DNA of 34,615 nt, from contig CAVARE010000072.1 in the NCBI GenBank assembly GCA_963591145.1, positions 1 through 34,615 on the forward strand, in the 5' to 3' direction. Below are positions 7,530 to 15,971 of this stretch, in pieces. The notes under the pieces are model-generated. The model made no database searches, had not been told where the DNA came from, and worked only from the letters and a program-made list of their open reading frames with translations. Made by a program: the position numbers and the translations under genes. This DNA comes from RGIG5612 sp963591145 (GTDB taxonomy: Bacteria; Bacillota; Clostridia; Lachnospirales; Lachnospiraceae). Position 1 is the stretch's first letter. Each line of letters starts with the position of its first letter.

Positions 7530-8204
7530 GTGAAGACTGATATGAATAAACATAAGCCCTACGGGCCTTATGAGAGGTATGTGAAAAGGCCGCTGGATGT
7601 TGCATGTGCATTGGCGGCAATTATAGTATTCTGCTGGCTGTATGCCATCGTGGCGGTGCTGGTGAGAGTGAAGCTGGGAAGCCCGGTGCTATTCACACAG
7701 GACAGACCCGGCAAGGATGAGAAATTATTTAAGCTATACAAATTCCGGACGATGATAGATGCCTGGGATGAGAACGGTGAACCACTACCAGATGAAGAGC
7801 GGCTCACCAGATTCGGTAAGATATTAAGGTCAACATCCCTTGATGAGCTGCCAGAGGCATTCAATATTCTAAAAGGTGACATGTCAGTAGTAGGTCCCAG
7901 ACCGTTGCTGGTTAAATATCTGGACAGATATAACGAGGAGCAGCACCACAGGCATGATGTAAGGCCGGGACTTACAGGGTATGCGCAGACCCACGGAAGG
8001 AATGCCGTTTCGTGGGAAGACAAATTCGCCATGGACATATGGTATACGAAGCATATAACATTTGCAGGCGATGTGAAGCTGATCCTGGAGACCGTGTATA
8101 AATCAGTGAAGCGGGAAGGAATCAGTTCAGAATCGTCAGCGACAATGGAAGAGTTCATGGGAACTATAGACGGAGTTAATCCAACATGGAGAGAACCAGG
8201 ATGA
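7530..8204 (+). CDS. Priming undecaprenyl-phosphate sugar-phosphate transferase (EpsL/PglC-like)
   Basis: This monotopic phosphoglycosyltransferase starts the repeat unit by moving a sugar-1-phosphate from UDP-sugar to undecaprenyl phosphate at the inner face of the membrane. The N-terminal YVKRPLDV (17-24) precedes a hydrophobic re-entrant segment (about 24-45). Catalytic and family motifs are PVLFTQDRPG (52-61), KFRTM (71-75), the Asp105-Glu106 dyad in SLDELPE, VGPRPLL (121-127) and RPGLTGYAQ (145-153). At 224 residues it is the short form without the extra N-terminal membrane domain. Its position beside the EpsN- and EpsM-like genes suggests a bacillosamine-type substrate, by inference. 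The start is GTG 7530 with GGAAG upstream; ATG 7542 is an alternative. Confidence 0.9.
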   Translation: MKTDMNKHKPYGPYERYVKRPLDVACALAAIIVFCWLYAIVAVLVRVKLGSPVLFTQDRPGKDEKLFKLYKFRTMIDAWDENGEPLPDEERLTRFGKILRSTSLDELPEAFNILKGDMSVVGPRPLLVKYLDRYNEEQHHRHDVRPGLTGYAQTHGRNAVSWEDKFAMDIWYTKHITFAGDVKLILETVYKSVKREGISSESSATMEEFMGTIDGVNPTWREPG

Positions 8205-8890
8205 GGAGATTGGCAATTATAGGTGCCGGCGGGCACGGTAAGGTAATTGCAGATATCGCAAGAAAAAATGGATATAGAGAGATTATATTTCTTGATGACA
8301 ACGAAGATGTGCATCAGTGCGGCGGTTATCCGGTGGTAGGAAAGAGCAGCGCGGCTGAGGACATCGATGCGGATGTAATCGTAGCCGTAGGCGATACCAA
8401 TATAAGAAAACAGATAATGGAGTCGATTTCAGAAGATAAGCTGGTTACATTGATTCATCCGGATGCAACCGTAGCTGAGAATGTGACTGTCGGCAGGGGA
8501 ACGGTGGTTATGGCAGGAGCCGTGATCAATCCGGGAGCAGTAATAGGCGCAGGCTGTATCATTAACACGTGCTCGTCGGTAGATCATGACTGCAACGTCG
8601 GTGATTACGTGCATATAGCAGTAGGAAGTCATCTGTGCGGAACAGTCATTGTCGGAAGAGAGACACTGATCGGCGTCGGCGCAACGGTAATAAATAACAT
8701 ACATATCACTTCGAATTGTATAATAGGAGCAGGGGCAGTAGTGATTAATAATATTACAGAAAAAGGCGTATATGTGGGGGTTCCAACACGGAAAATAGCC
8801 GCAAATAGGCAAAATGGGGGGGTACAGACCTCTAATATAGGCTGTTCAGCCTCAAATGTGTGGCTCTCAGGATACAGGAGGGCTGCATGA
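8201..8890 (+). CDS. PglD/EpsM-like sugar N-acyltransferase
   Basis: This left-handed beta-helix acyltransferase likely acylates the 4-amino group of the UDP-amino-sugar made by the EpsN-like enzyme. The N-terminal Rossmann-like LAIIGAGGHGKVIADI (residues 4-19) binds the UDP-sugar. Hexapeptide repeats run from about 90 to 200, with the catalytic His in SVDHDCNVGDYVHIAVGS. I chose ATG 8201, which overlaps the preceding stop by 4 bases (ATGA), over the in-frame ATG 8186. After the usual end of the fold (YVGVPTRKIA) there is an odd tail of about 30 residues (NRQNGGVQ onward) that passes through a run of seven G at 8816-8822 and overlaps the ribosome binding site of the next gene. In either other frame after the G run a stop comes within a few codons. 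Confidence 0.87.
   Translation: MRRLAIIGAGGHGKVIADIARKNGYREIIFLDDNEDVHQCGGYPVVGKSSAAEDIDADVIVAVGDTNIRKQIMESISEDKLVTLIHPDATVAENVTVGRGTVVMAGAVINPGAVIGAGCIINTCSSVDHDCNVGDYVHIAVGSHLCGTVIVGRETLIGVGATVINNIHITSNCIIGAGAVVINNITEKGVYVGVPTRKIAANRQNGGVQTSNIGCSASNVWLSGYRRAA
8816..8822 (+). repeat. Seven-G homopolymer near the 3' end of the acyltransferase gene
   Basis: An uninterrupted run of seven G lies at about residue 206 of the acyltransferase. Losing one G would end the protein after NGGYRPLI; gaining one would end it after NGGGTDL. The present frame adds a tail unlike the family. This could be a slippage site or a small assembly or sequencing error. Confidence 0.6.
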
Positions 8891-9726
8891 TGAAAGTCGG
8901 TATTGTAGGAACAGGAGCGGTAGGACCTTCCATAGCACAGGTATTTGCCCAGTGTGGAGAAGTAGAAATCGTATATCTGTGCAAAGGCAGAGAATGCTCG
9001 ATAAGGAACGGAAAAGATGCGTTAGAACAGAACCTGATGCAGCTTGTTTCAAAAGGGAAAATGCCGAATGAGCAGATGACCATGATCCTAAATAAAATCA
9101 AGATTGGATCTAAACAGATACTGGCAGATGCGGATTTGATAGTTGAGGCGGTAGCAGAAAATATTGAAGTAAAGAGGTTAGTTTTTCATGAGTTAGACCA
9201 GATATGTAAAAAAGAGTGTATTTTCACAACCAATACGTCATCCTTGCCGATAGACATGATCGGGGAAGGAGTAACAAGAGAAGTGGCAGGGCTGCATTTT
9301 TTTAATCCCGTGCCGGTTATGAAGCTTGTGGAAGTAATTGGAAGTGAAAAAACATCTCAACATACACTTAGTATTTTAATGGAGATTGCCAGAAAGATTG
9401 GGAAAACGCCAGTCGAGGTTCATAAGTCACCAGGATTTATAGTGAACAGATTATTGATTCCGATGATTAATGAAGCAATTGGTATTTATGCAGAGGGAGC
9501 GGCCTCAGCGGAAAATATCGATATGGCAATGAAATTGGGAGCTAATCATCCGATGGGGCCATTGGCATTGGGCGATTTAATCGGATTAGATGTGGTTCTC
9601 GCAATCCTGGAAGAAATGCTTCAAGAGACGGGAAATGCCAAATACTGTCCAGAGAAAATGCTGCGGCAGATGGTGAATGACGGAAAATTGGGCAGAAAAA
9701 CAGGAGAAGGATTTTACGAATACTAA
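8890..9726 (+). CDS. 3-hydroxyacyl-CoA (3-hydroxybutyryl-CoA) dehydrogenase
   Basis: This cytosolic NAD(P)-dependent enzyme interconverts acetoacetyl-CoA and (S)-3-hydroxybutyryl-CoA, or related acyl-CoAs. The N-terminal dinucleotide fold begins VGIVGTGAVGPSIAQVFAQCG (Gly7, Gly9, Gly12). TNTSSLPI (about 106-113), the catalytic His in LHFFNPVPVMKLVEV, and SPGFIVNRLLIPMINEA are family signatures. The C-terminal GRKTGEGFYEY is also typical. At 278 residues it matches butyrate-pathway Hbd. AGGAGGG at 8876-8882 fits ATG 8887 or 8890. Its place between two PglD-like acyltransferases in a sugar locus is unusual: it may supply a 3-hydroxybutyryl donor for decorating an amino sugar (inference). The alternative is a displaced fermentation gene. 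Confidence 0.9.
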   Translation: MKVGIVGTGAVGPSIAQVFAQCGEVEIVYLCKGRECSIRNGKDALEQNLMQLVSKGKMPNEQMTMILNKIKIGSKQILADADLIVEAVAENIEVKRLVFHELDQICKKECIFTTNTSSLPIDMIGEGVTREVAGLHFFNPVPVMKLVEVIGSEKTSQHTLSILMEIARKIGKTPVEVHKSPGFIVNRLLIPMINEAIGIYAEGAASAENIDMAMKLGANHPMGPLALGDLIGLDVVLAILEEMLQETGNAKYCPEKMLRQMVNDGKLGRKTGEGFYEY

Positions 9727-9738
9727 GGGTGATTGAAC

Positions 9739-10371
9739 ATGAATGATCTATATATTATTGGAGCAGGCGGATTTGGACATGAAATAGCATGGCTTGTAGA
9801 GAGAATAAATGCTGTTAAACCAATATGGAATTTCAGAGGTTTTATAGATGATGATGAATCTCGTTGGGGAAACGAAACCGACGGATATAAGATATTAGGC
9901 GGCTGCGAATACTTAAAAACCTTAGGTGATGTTTATGCCGTCTGTGCAGTTGGCTCAGCCAGAATCCGAAAAGCGATAATTGAAAAGTTAGAGGATAGCA
10001 GTGTAAGATTTGCGACACTGATAGATCCATCAGTGCTTATGTCTGGAACAGTAGAGATAGGCGAGGGGACAATGATTTGTGCAGGCAATATTCTTACCGT
10101 TGACATAAAAATAGGCAGACATGTTATTATAAATCTGGATTGCACAGTCGGACATAATACGATCGCAGAGGATTTTGTAACTCTGTATCCCAGCGTAAAT
10201 GTATCTGGAAACGTGCATCTGGGAGAGTGCTCTGAGATGGGAACGGGAGCGCAGATCATTCAAGGTAGAACAATTGCTGAGAATACAATAGTCGGTGCCG
10301 GGGCTGTAGTGACTAAAGATATTACGGAGAGCGGCACATATGTGGGCAGCCCGGCTAGGAAGATAAGATGA
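9739..10371 (+). CDS. Second PglD-like sugar N-acyltransferase
   Basis: This is a left-handed beta-helix acyltransferase of the NeuD/PglD group. The N-terminal DLYIIGAGGFGHEIAWLVERI is the nucleotide-sugar binding half. Hexapeptide repeats run from about 95 to 200, with NLDCTVGHNTIAEDFVTLYPSVNVSGNV holding the presumed catalytic His. It ends SGTYVGSPARKIR, the normal family ending, unlike the extended tail of the copy at 8201. I chose ATG 9739 (AAGGGTGA upstream); TTG 9733 is an in-frame alternative. It lies right after the 3-hydroxyacyl-CoA dehydrogenase, so it is the best candidate to use a hydroxyacyl-CoA donor (inference). Its preceding gene ends only 12 bases upstream. Confidence 0.86.
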   Translation: MNDLYIIGAGGFGHEIAWLVERINAVKPIWNFRGFIDDDESRWGNETDGYKILGGCEYLKTLGDVYAVCAVGSARIRKAIIEKLEDSSVRFATLIDPSVLMSGTVEIGEGTMICAGNILTVDIKIGRHVIINLDCTVGHNTIAEDFVTLYPSVNVSGNVHLGECSEMGTGAQIIQGRTIAENTIVGAGAVVTKDITESGTYVGSPARKIR

Positions 10372-10375
10372 TTAA

Positions 10376-10400
10376 TTTAGCAGTAAATAATTCTGCTAAA
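10376..10400. promoter_or_regulatory. Small intergenic stem-loop
   Basis: TTTAGCAG (10376-10383) pairs perfectly with CTGCTAAA (10393-10400) around a 9-nt AT-rich loop. It sits between two genes that are 48 bases apart. No T-run follows, so it is unlikely to be a strong terminator; it could be a processing or stability element. Confidence 0.4.
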
Positions 10401-10419
10401 ATTGAAAGTTGAGCAGAGT

Positions 10420-11688
10420 ATGAACATCTGGATAATGAACCATTATGCTACCACGATGTATCGTGATAAGGCGGGAAGGCATTACTGGTTCGCCAAACAA
10501 TTAGAAAAATTAGGTCATAAGGTTACAATCTTTTGTGCATGTACATTTCTGGATAATCAGGACGTGATAGATACAAAGGATAAGAAATGGACTGTTAATT
10601 ACGATGGGGAGACACCATTCGTTTTTATAAAGACTAATACAAGCGTGGGCAACGGAATCGACCGCGTTAAGAACATGGGCAACTTCTACCTAAACCTTAT
10701 TCCGTCGGCGCTTCAGTATTGTAAGCAGTATGGCAATCCAGATGTTATCATAGCATCAAGCGTGCATCCGCTGACCATGGTGGCAGGAATCAAGATAGCA
10801 CGTAGACTCAAGGTGCCATGTATATGCGAAGTCAGAGACTTGTGGCCGGAAGCAATATTCCGCTTCGGTAAGGCAAATGAGAAGAGCCTGCTCGGCAGGA
10901 TATTGATAACAGGGGAACACTGGATCTATAAAAATGCAGATGCACTGATCTTTACAAAAGAAGGAGACACCGATTATCTGAAAGAGAAAGGCTGGACCAT
11001 GGAACAGGGCGGAGATATCGACTTGACAAAATGTCACTACATCAACAACGGTGTTGACCTTAAGGCATTTGAAGAGAAGATACATACAATCACGCTGGAT
11101 GATGCAGACTTGAACAACGATCAGAAATTCAACGTCACCTATGCTGGCGTTATAAGACCAGTAAATAATGTTGGCAATATATTAGATGCAGCCAGGCTGC
11201 TGCAGAAAGATACGAAGTACCAAGATGTGCAGTTCCTCATCTACGGTGATGGCAGTGAGTTCGAATCACTGAATGCAAGAGTTCAAGATGAACACATAGC
11301 TAATGTGAAAATGAAAGGATATATTGAGAGAAAGTTTATCCCGTATATCCTCAGCCGATCCAGTATAAATCTGCTGAATTATTCGCAGTCACATTATAAT
11401 TGGGCGCGTGGCAATAGCTCAAATAAATTATTCGAATATATGGCCAGTGGGAAGCCGATAATATCCACAGTACAGATGGGGTATTCGATAATAAAAAAAT
11501 ACCACTGCGGAGTAGAACTGCAGGCGGATACACCAGAGTGCCTGGCAGAGGAGATTAAGAAGATCCATGAAATGGATGCCGGCAGCTACCAGGCAATGGG
11601 TAAAAATGCACATGAAGGCGCTAAGGATTTCGACTTCGAGATACTCACAGGCAAGTTGATGGAAGTTATAGAGAGCGTAATGGGATGA
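10420..11688 (+). CDS. Family 4 glycosyltransferase (WbuB-like)
   Basis: This is a GT-B fold retaining glycosyltransferase at the cytoplasmic membrane face. The N-terminus MNIWIMNHYATTMYRDKAGRHYWFAKQL is characteristic of the WbuB-like group, as are CEVRDLWPEA (about 137-146) and YINNGVDL. The C-terminal donor domain has VTYAGVIRPVNNV, FLIYGDGSE and SSNKLFEYMASGKPII, where the Glu of FEYMA corresponds to the family EX7E region. The position after the priming enzymes suggests it adds an early sugar (inference). I chose ATG 10420, where the family sequence begins, over TTG 10402. It overlaps the next gene by 4 bases (ATGA). In many O-antigen clusters this type of transferase is followed by a heparinase-like gene, as here. 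Confidence 0.87.
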   Translation: MNIWIMNHYATTMYRDKAGRHYWFAKQLEKLGHKVTIFCACTFLDNQDVIDTKDKKWTVNYDGETPFVFIKTNTSVGNGIDRVKNMGNFYLNLIPSALQYCKQYGNPDVIIASSVHPLTMVAGIKIARRLKVPCICEVRDLWPEAIFRFGKANEKSLLGRILITGEHWIYKNADALIFTKEGDTDYLKEKGWTMEQGGDIDLTKCHYINNGVDLKAFEEKIHTITLDDADLNNDQKFNVTYAGVIRPVNNVGNILDAARLLQKDTKYQDVQFLIYGDGSEFESLNARVQDEHIANVKMKGYIERKFIPYILSRSSINLLNYSQSHYNWARGNSSNKLFEYMASGKPIISTVQMGYSIIKKYHCGVELQADTPECLAEEIKKIHEMDAGSYQAMGKNAHEGAKDFDFEILTGKLMEVIESVMG

Positions 11689-13538
11689 TTAAATCTATAA
11701 TAAAAGAATATGGCCCTCTGTGGATGGTGAATAGATCATTATATGCGGCTAAGCTTGCAACACTTTGCAGGATGCCCCAGTTAGAGGCTCTGTTTGAAAA
11801 AAAAGTGCAAGTTAAAAGGATAAATTTATTCGAAATAGACACAGCCAGACTGAAAGACTTTTTGAATGGTTTGCCAGCAGATAAAAAGGATGGCATTGTA
11901 AAGTCTGCCGATAAGGCATGTAACGGTATAATAAAAGGATTTTCATCCGTTATGTTAGATTATGGATATCCGATAGATTGGCAGCTGAGTCCGCTGACAG
12001 GCAAGCGCTGTGATGAGAAGAAAAAATGGTTTCAGATACCAGACTTTGATGACGAACGTGGGGACATAAAGGCTGTTTGGGAAGCATCAAGGTTTGGCCA
12101 TTTTCTGATACTTGCCAAGGCCTTTTTAATAACTGCTGATAGGAAATATTATGAGGAATATAAAAAACAGCTGTCAGAATGGCTGATCAATAATCCATAT
12201 TCGTATGGCGCTAACTATAAGTGCGGTCAAGAATGCTCCCTACGAATGGTAAATGCATTGTTGGCATTTGCAGTATTTGATAGAGCAGGCATAACGGATG
12301 ATATAACGAAAGAGCTGTTAGCAGATCTCGTGAACAGATGCTATAGAAAAGTATTATCAAACTTCTTTTACGCTTATAGATGCATTAAAAACAATCACAC
12401 CATATCGGAATTGATGGGAATGATTGTTGGCGCATGGTGCTGTGACGATGAGAAGATAATTGAAAGAGCATATAAGTTGCTGAATGAGGTCGTTATTGAT
12501 CAGTTCACAGAAGATGGAGGCTACAAACAGTATTCGTTTAATTATCAGCGTCTGGCATTGCAAGATATAGAGTGTATTTATTGTATAAGAAATAAAACAA
12601 ACAGATGCCTGTCCTCAGAAGCTGAGAACAGAATTATAAACTCCATTAATATGATGTATCAGTGTCAGGATGAATCTGGAGATATGCCGAATTATGGCGC
12701 AAACGATGGCGCATTGGTTTTTCCGCTTACTAGCTGTTCGTATAGAGATTTCACATCAGTTATCAGTTCGCTGTTTTATATGATATCAAAACGTAGGGTA
12801 TATGGAACAGGGTTGCATGATGAAGAACTGATATGGTGGGGATATGATGTAGCTGATAATATAGAAATTGAGAATCTAATTAGAAAATCAAGTCAATATG
12901 GCCAATCGGGACTATATACGTTGCGCAGTGAAAATTCTTGGATGATGATCATATTGAATGATTATAAATCACGACCGGCGCATCAAGATCAGTTGCATAT
13001 TGATTTGTGGATTGATGGAGAGAATGTATTATGTGATCTGGGAACATATTCATATGCATCGGACTTAGGAAAAAGGTTGGCATTAAATAGGTCACACAAT
13101 ACTGTACATGTTGATGGAATTAATCAGATGAATTCACATGGACCATTTTTGATTTATGACTGGACAGAAAGAAGCAATGTTCAGGCAACGAATGATTATT
13201 TCTATGGCGTCATGAAATCTAAAAATGGATACGAGCATACTCGTGAGATTACTATAAATAATGATAAATATGTTATTCGTGATACAGTAAATACGGAATT
13301 AAAAAGAGAATTCTTCCTAGATTTTTATACAGCATGTGAGATAGTGGAAATAGAAGGTCACATTGAATTAAGAAAAGACAATAGGACACTTTGCCAGATT
13401 GAATTCGAAGATGACTATGTGATTGAGGACGCCGAAAGGAGTCTGTATTATCTTAGAACAGAAAATATAAAGCATATAATTGTAGCTGTTAAAAATAAAG
13501 TACACGAAACTATAATAAACATTCCGAGTACGGAATAA
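11685..13538 (+). CDS. Heparinase II/III-family protein
   Basis: This 617-residue protein has an N-terminal alpha/alpha toroid-type domain (about 60-330, with NNHTISELMGMIVGAW and DGGYKQYSFNYQRLALQ) and a C-terminal heparinase II/III-like beta-sandwich (about 400-600, with RPAHQDQLHIDLWIDGENVLCDLGTY followed by RSHNTVHVDG). The His and Tyr residues in these blocks fit a polysaccharide lyase site. No signal peptide or membrane segment is visible at the N-terminus (MIKSIIKEYGPLWMV), so it may act in the cytosol or leave by an unknown route. Such proteins are common in O-antigen and capsule clusters, but their reaction there is unclear. It is translationally coupled to the preceding glycosyltransferase. 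Confidence 0.85.
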   Translation: MIKSIIKEYGPLWMVNRSLYAAKLATLCRMPQLEALFEKKVQVKRINLFEIDTARLKDFLNGLPADKKDGIVKSADKACNGIIKGFSSVMLDYGYPIDWQLSPLTGKRCDEKKKWFQIPDFDDERGDIKAVWEASRFGHFLILAKAFLITADRKYYEEYKKQLSEWLINNPYSYGANYKCGQECSLRMVNALLAFAVFDRAGITDDITKELLADLVNRCYRKVLSNFFYAYRCIKNNHTISELMGMIVGAWCCDDEKIIERAYKLLNEVVIDQFTEDGGYKQYSFNYQRLALQDIECIYCIRNKTNRCLSSEAENRIINSINMMYQCQDESGDMPNYGANDGALVFPLTSCSYRDFTSVISSLFYMISKRRVYGTGLHDEELIWWGYDVADNIEIENLIRKSSQYGQSGLYTLRSENSWMMIILNDYKSRPAHQDQLHIDLWIDGENVLCDLGTYSYASDLGKRLALNRSHNTVHVDGINQMNSHGPFLIYDWTERSNVQATNDYFYGVMKSKNGYEHTREITINNDKYVIRDTVNTELKREFFLDFYTACEIVEIEGHIELRKDNRTLCQIEFEDDYVIEDAERSLYYLRTENIKHIIVAVKNKVHETIINIPSTE

Positions 13539-13551
13539 GAAAGGGCTAGAA

Positions 13552-14772
13552 ATGGTTAATGTTGTAGGACTTGGATATATAGGGTTGCCAACTGCACTTA
13601 TGTTGGCTGCACATGGAGTGAAAGTAATCGGAACAGATTATAATAAGGAATTGGTAGACACATTAAATGCCGGACAGACCACATTTAAAGAGAAAGGTCT
13701 GGATGAATTGTTTCGGAAAGCATTAGATTCGGGAATCCAATTTAGTTCTGAATATCAGAACACAGATTTGTATATTGTATCGGTGCCGACCCCGTATGAT
13801 AAATTTAGTAAAAAGGTGGATCCTTGCTACGTGGTTGCAGCAGTAAAAAGTGTGCTAGAGGTTGCTCCTAAGGGCGCAATTATTGTAATTGAGTCAACTG
13901 TATCTCCTGGAACGATGGATAAGTATATCCGACCGACAGTGGAGTCAGCGGGATTTACAATTGGTGTAGATATTAACCTTGTTCATGCTCCAGAGAGAAT
14001 TATCCCGGGAAACATGGTCTATGAGCTTATCCACAATAATAGAACGATCGGTGCGGATAACAGACAAATCGGAGAAAGGGTTAAGTCAATCTATTCGTCA
14101 TTCTGTCAGGGAGAAATAGTAGTAACTGATATCCGTACAGCAGAGATGACCAAAGTTGTTGAGAATACATATAGAGCGGTAAATATAGCATTTGCAAATG
14201 AGCTGGCGAAAATATGCAGGCATGACGGAATGGACGTATATGAAATCATTAGAATCTGCAATATGCATCCAAGAGTCAATATCCTTCAGCCTGGTCCTGG
14301 CGTAGGAGGACACTGTATATCTGTGGATCCTTGGTTCCTGGTTGGTGACTATCCATCACTGGCCAAGGTAATTGATGAATCAATGCAAACTAACGATGGT
14401 ATGCCAGACTTCGTTCTCAATAGGATATATGAGATAATGAAAGAAAATAAGCTGACAGACATAACAAGGGTCGGATTGTATGGACTCACATATAAGGAAA
14501 ATGTTGATGACATGAGAGAATCTCCGACACTTCAGTTATTGGAAAGTCAGGAACGACACCTTGCCAATGGTTTAAAAGTATATGATCCATATATCACAAA
14601 AGATGTAGTCGCAAATCAGTATCATGATCTGAATGAATTTTTAGAGTCTGTGGACATGGTTGTAGTTATGGTAAAGCATGACGAAATAAAGAATAATGTC
14701 GAGAAGCTGGCGGATAAGATAGTATTGGATTGCCATAATATAATAAAGCTTCCAGGGGTATATCATATCTAA
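13552..14772 (+). CDS. wecC: UDP-N-acetyl-D-mannosamine dehydrogenase (WecC-like)
   Basis: This cytosolic NAD-dependent four-electron dehydrogenase oxidises C6 of UDP-ManNAc to UDP-ManNAcA. The NAD fold begins VNVVGLGYIGLPTALMLA (Gly6, Gly8, Gly11). VSVPTPYD, ESTVSPGTMD and the central helix EMTKVVENTYRAVNIAFANELA are family blocks. The catalytic Cys255 sits in GPGVGGHCISVDPWFLV; PWFLV rather than PYYL separates WecC from WbpA-type enzymes. The C-terminal domain has LYGLTYKENVDDMRESP. The length of 406 residues is normal. AAGGG at 13541-13545 supports the start. The partner epimerase lies at 19210-20322, separated by the decayed region and cassette 2. Confidence 0.88.
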   Translation: MVNVVGLGYIGLPTALMLAAHGVKVIGTDYNKELVDTLNAGQTTFKEKGLDELFRKALDSGIQFSSEYQNTDLYIVSVPTPYDKFSKKVDPCYVVAAVKSVLEVAPKGAIIVIESTVSPGTMDKYIRPTVESAGFTIGVDINLVHAPERIIPGNMVYELIHNNRTIGADNRQIGERVKSIYSSFCQGEIVVTDIRTAEMTKVVENTYRAVNIAFANELAKICRHDGMDVYEIIRICNMHPRVNILQPGPGVGGHCISVDPWFLVGDYPSLAKVIDESMQTNDGMPDFVLNRIYEIMKENKLTDITRVGLYGLTYKENVDDMRESPTLQLLESQERHLANGLKVYDPYITKDVVANQYHDLNEFLESVDMVVVMVKHDEIKNNVEKLADKIVLDCHNIIKLPGVYHI

Positions 14773-14810
14773 CAAATGTATCTGATTTAACGGTAGCACA
14801 AGGAGAAGTG

Positions 14811-15947
14811 ATGAAGAAAAAGTCAGTTATTCTTATAGGGTTTATGCCAAATCCAAGGATGTATAAGAGAATAGAAGTAGAAAAGGATATATTTGACCTA
14901 TATCTTATCTGCTGGAATAGAGATGACGGAACACAAATAAACCCCAATCCAGTTGGTTACAGCATTCATTGCATAGATATTAGTGCTCCAAATAATCCGT
15001 TAAAAAGAATGATTCCGTATAAGAAATTCACTTCGGTGGCAGAAAAATTTTTAGAGAAGATTAATCCGAATGTGATTCATGTGCAAGGATTGGATATGCT
15101 GGAAATCGCATATAATTACAAGAAAAATTTCAATCCAAAAGTGAATTTAATATATGAGGTTGCAGATTTACATCGTCTGATTATAGATGAGCAAAAGAAT
15201 CCTATAACAAAAGTAGCTCGGTATTATCTAAGAAAAAAAGAACGAAACATGTGTAAGCAAATATCTATGTTGATTGTTACTTCGGAAAAATATATAGATA
15301 TGCACTTTAAAACTTTCGTATCAGCAGAAAAGACGTTGTTTATACCTAATGTTCCAGATCTAACAGCGTTTAATAATTACGTTAGGAAGAGGACAGATAT
15401 AAATGATTTTACAGTGGGGTTTGTCGGTAGTATCAGATATCCTGAACAAATTAATAATCTGATTACAGCAGTGGAGCAGACGAAGGACAAGCTATTAATG
15501 GCTGGATTTGAGCAAGGTGAATTCGGGATACAGAAACGCTGTAAAGAGTATGATCGGTGTGAGTGGATGGGACGGTTTGATTTCAAGAAGCAGGCTGCCC
15601 AGATATATGGAAAATGTGATCTGGTATATTCGGTATATGATGCGGATATGAAGAACGTGAGAGTTGCGTTGCCGAATAAATTGTATGAAGCAATATATTG
15701 CGAGATCCCTATCATAGTGGCAAAGGGAACATACCTCTCTGAACTTGTTGAGGAATGGGGAGTCGGAGTATCAGTTGATCATAAGAGCGTAGAAGAGCTG
15801 GTAGAAGTTATAACTGAATTGAAAAATAACAGCGAGTATTATAATAACATTGTGGAAAACTGCAGGAAACATAAGGATTATTGTAATCTGGACTTCTATA
15901 ACGATAAGTTGAAGGAAAGATTGAAGAAGCTTGAATCTAAAGTCTAA
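14811..15947 (+). CDS. Family 4-like glycosyltransferase
   Basis: This is a GT-B fold glycosyltransferase, about 378 residues, cytosolic or membrane-peripheral. The N-terminal domain has VIHVQGLDMLEIAYNYKK and LIYEVADLHRLI, which correspond to the acceptor-side H/D motifs of GT4 enzymes. The donor domain begins TVGFVGSIRYPEQI, with CEWMGRFDFKKQAAQIYGKCDLVYSVYDADMKNVRVALPNKLYEAIYCEIPIIVAKGTYLSELV holding the conserved NKLYEA--C-IPII block. I chose ATG 14811 (AAGGAG 6 bases upstream); GTG 14808 is immediately adjacent. Its overall architecture resembles the pair at 20465 and 21630, but it is not one of the identical copies. Donor and acceptor cannot be read from sequence. Confidence 0.83.
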   Translation: MKKKSVILIGFMPNPRMYKRIEVEKDIFDLYLICWNRDDGTQINPNPVGYSIHCIDISAPNNPLKRMIPYKKFTSVAEKFLEKINPNVIHVQGLDMLEIAYNYKKNFNPKVNLIYEVADLHRLIIDEQKNPITKVARYYLRKKERNMCKQISMLIVTSEKYIDMHFKTFVSAEKTLFIPNVPDLTAFNNYVRKRTDINDFTVGFVGSIRYPEQINNLITAVEQTKDKLLMAGFEQGEFGIQKRCKEYDRCEWMGRFDFKKQAAQIYGKCDLVYSVYDADMKNVRVALPNKLYEAIYCEIPIIVAKGTYLSELVEEWGVGVSVDHKSVEELVEVITELKNNSEYYNNIVENCRKHKDYCNLDFYNDKLKERLKKLESKV

Positions 15948-15971
15948 ATTTTAATAGGAGTGAGATACTAA

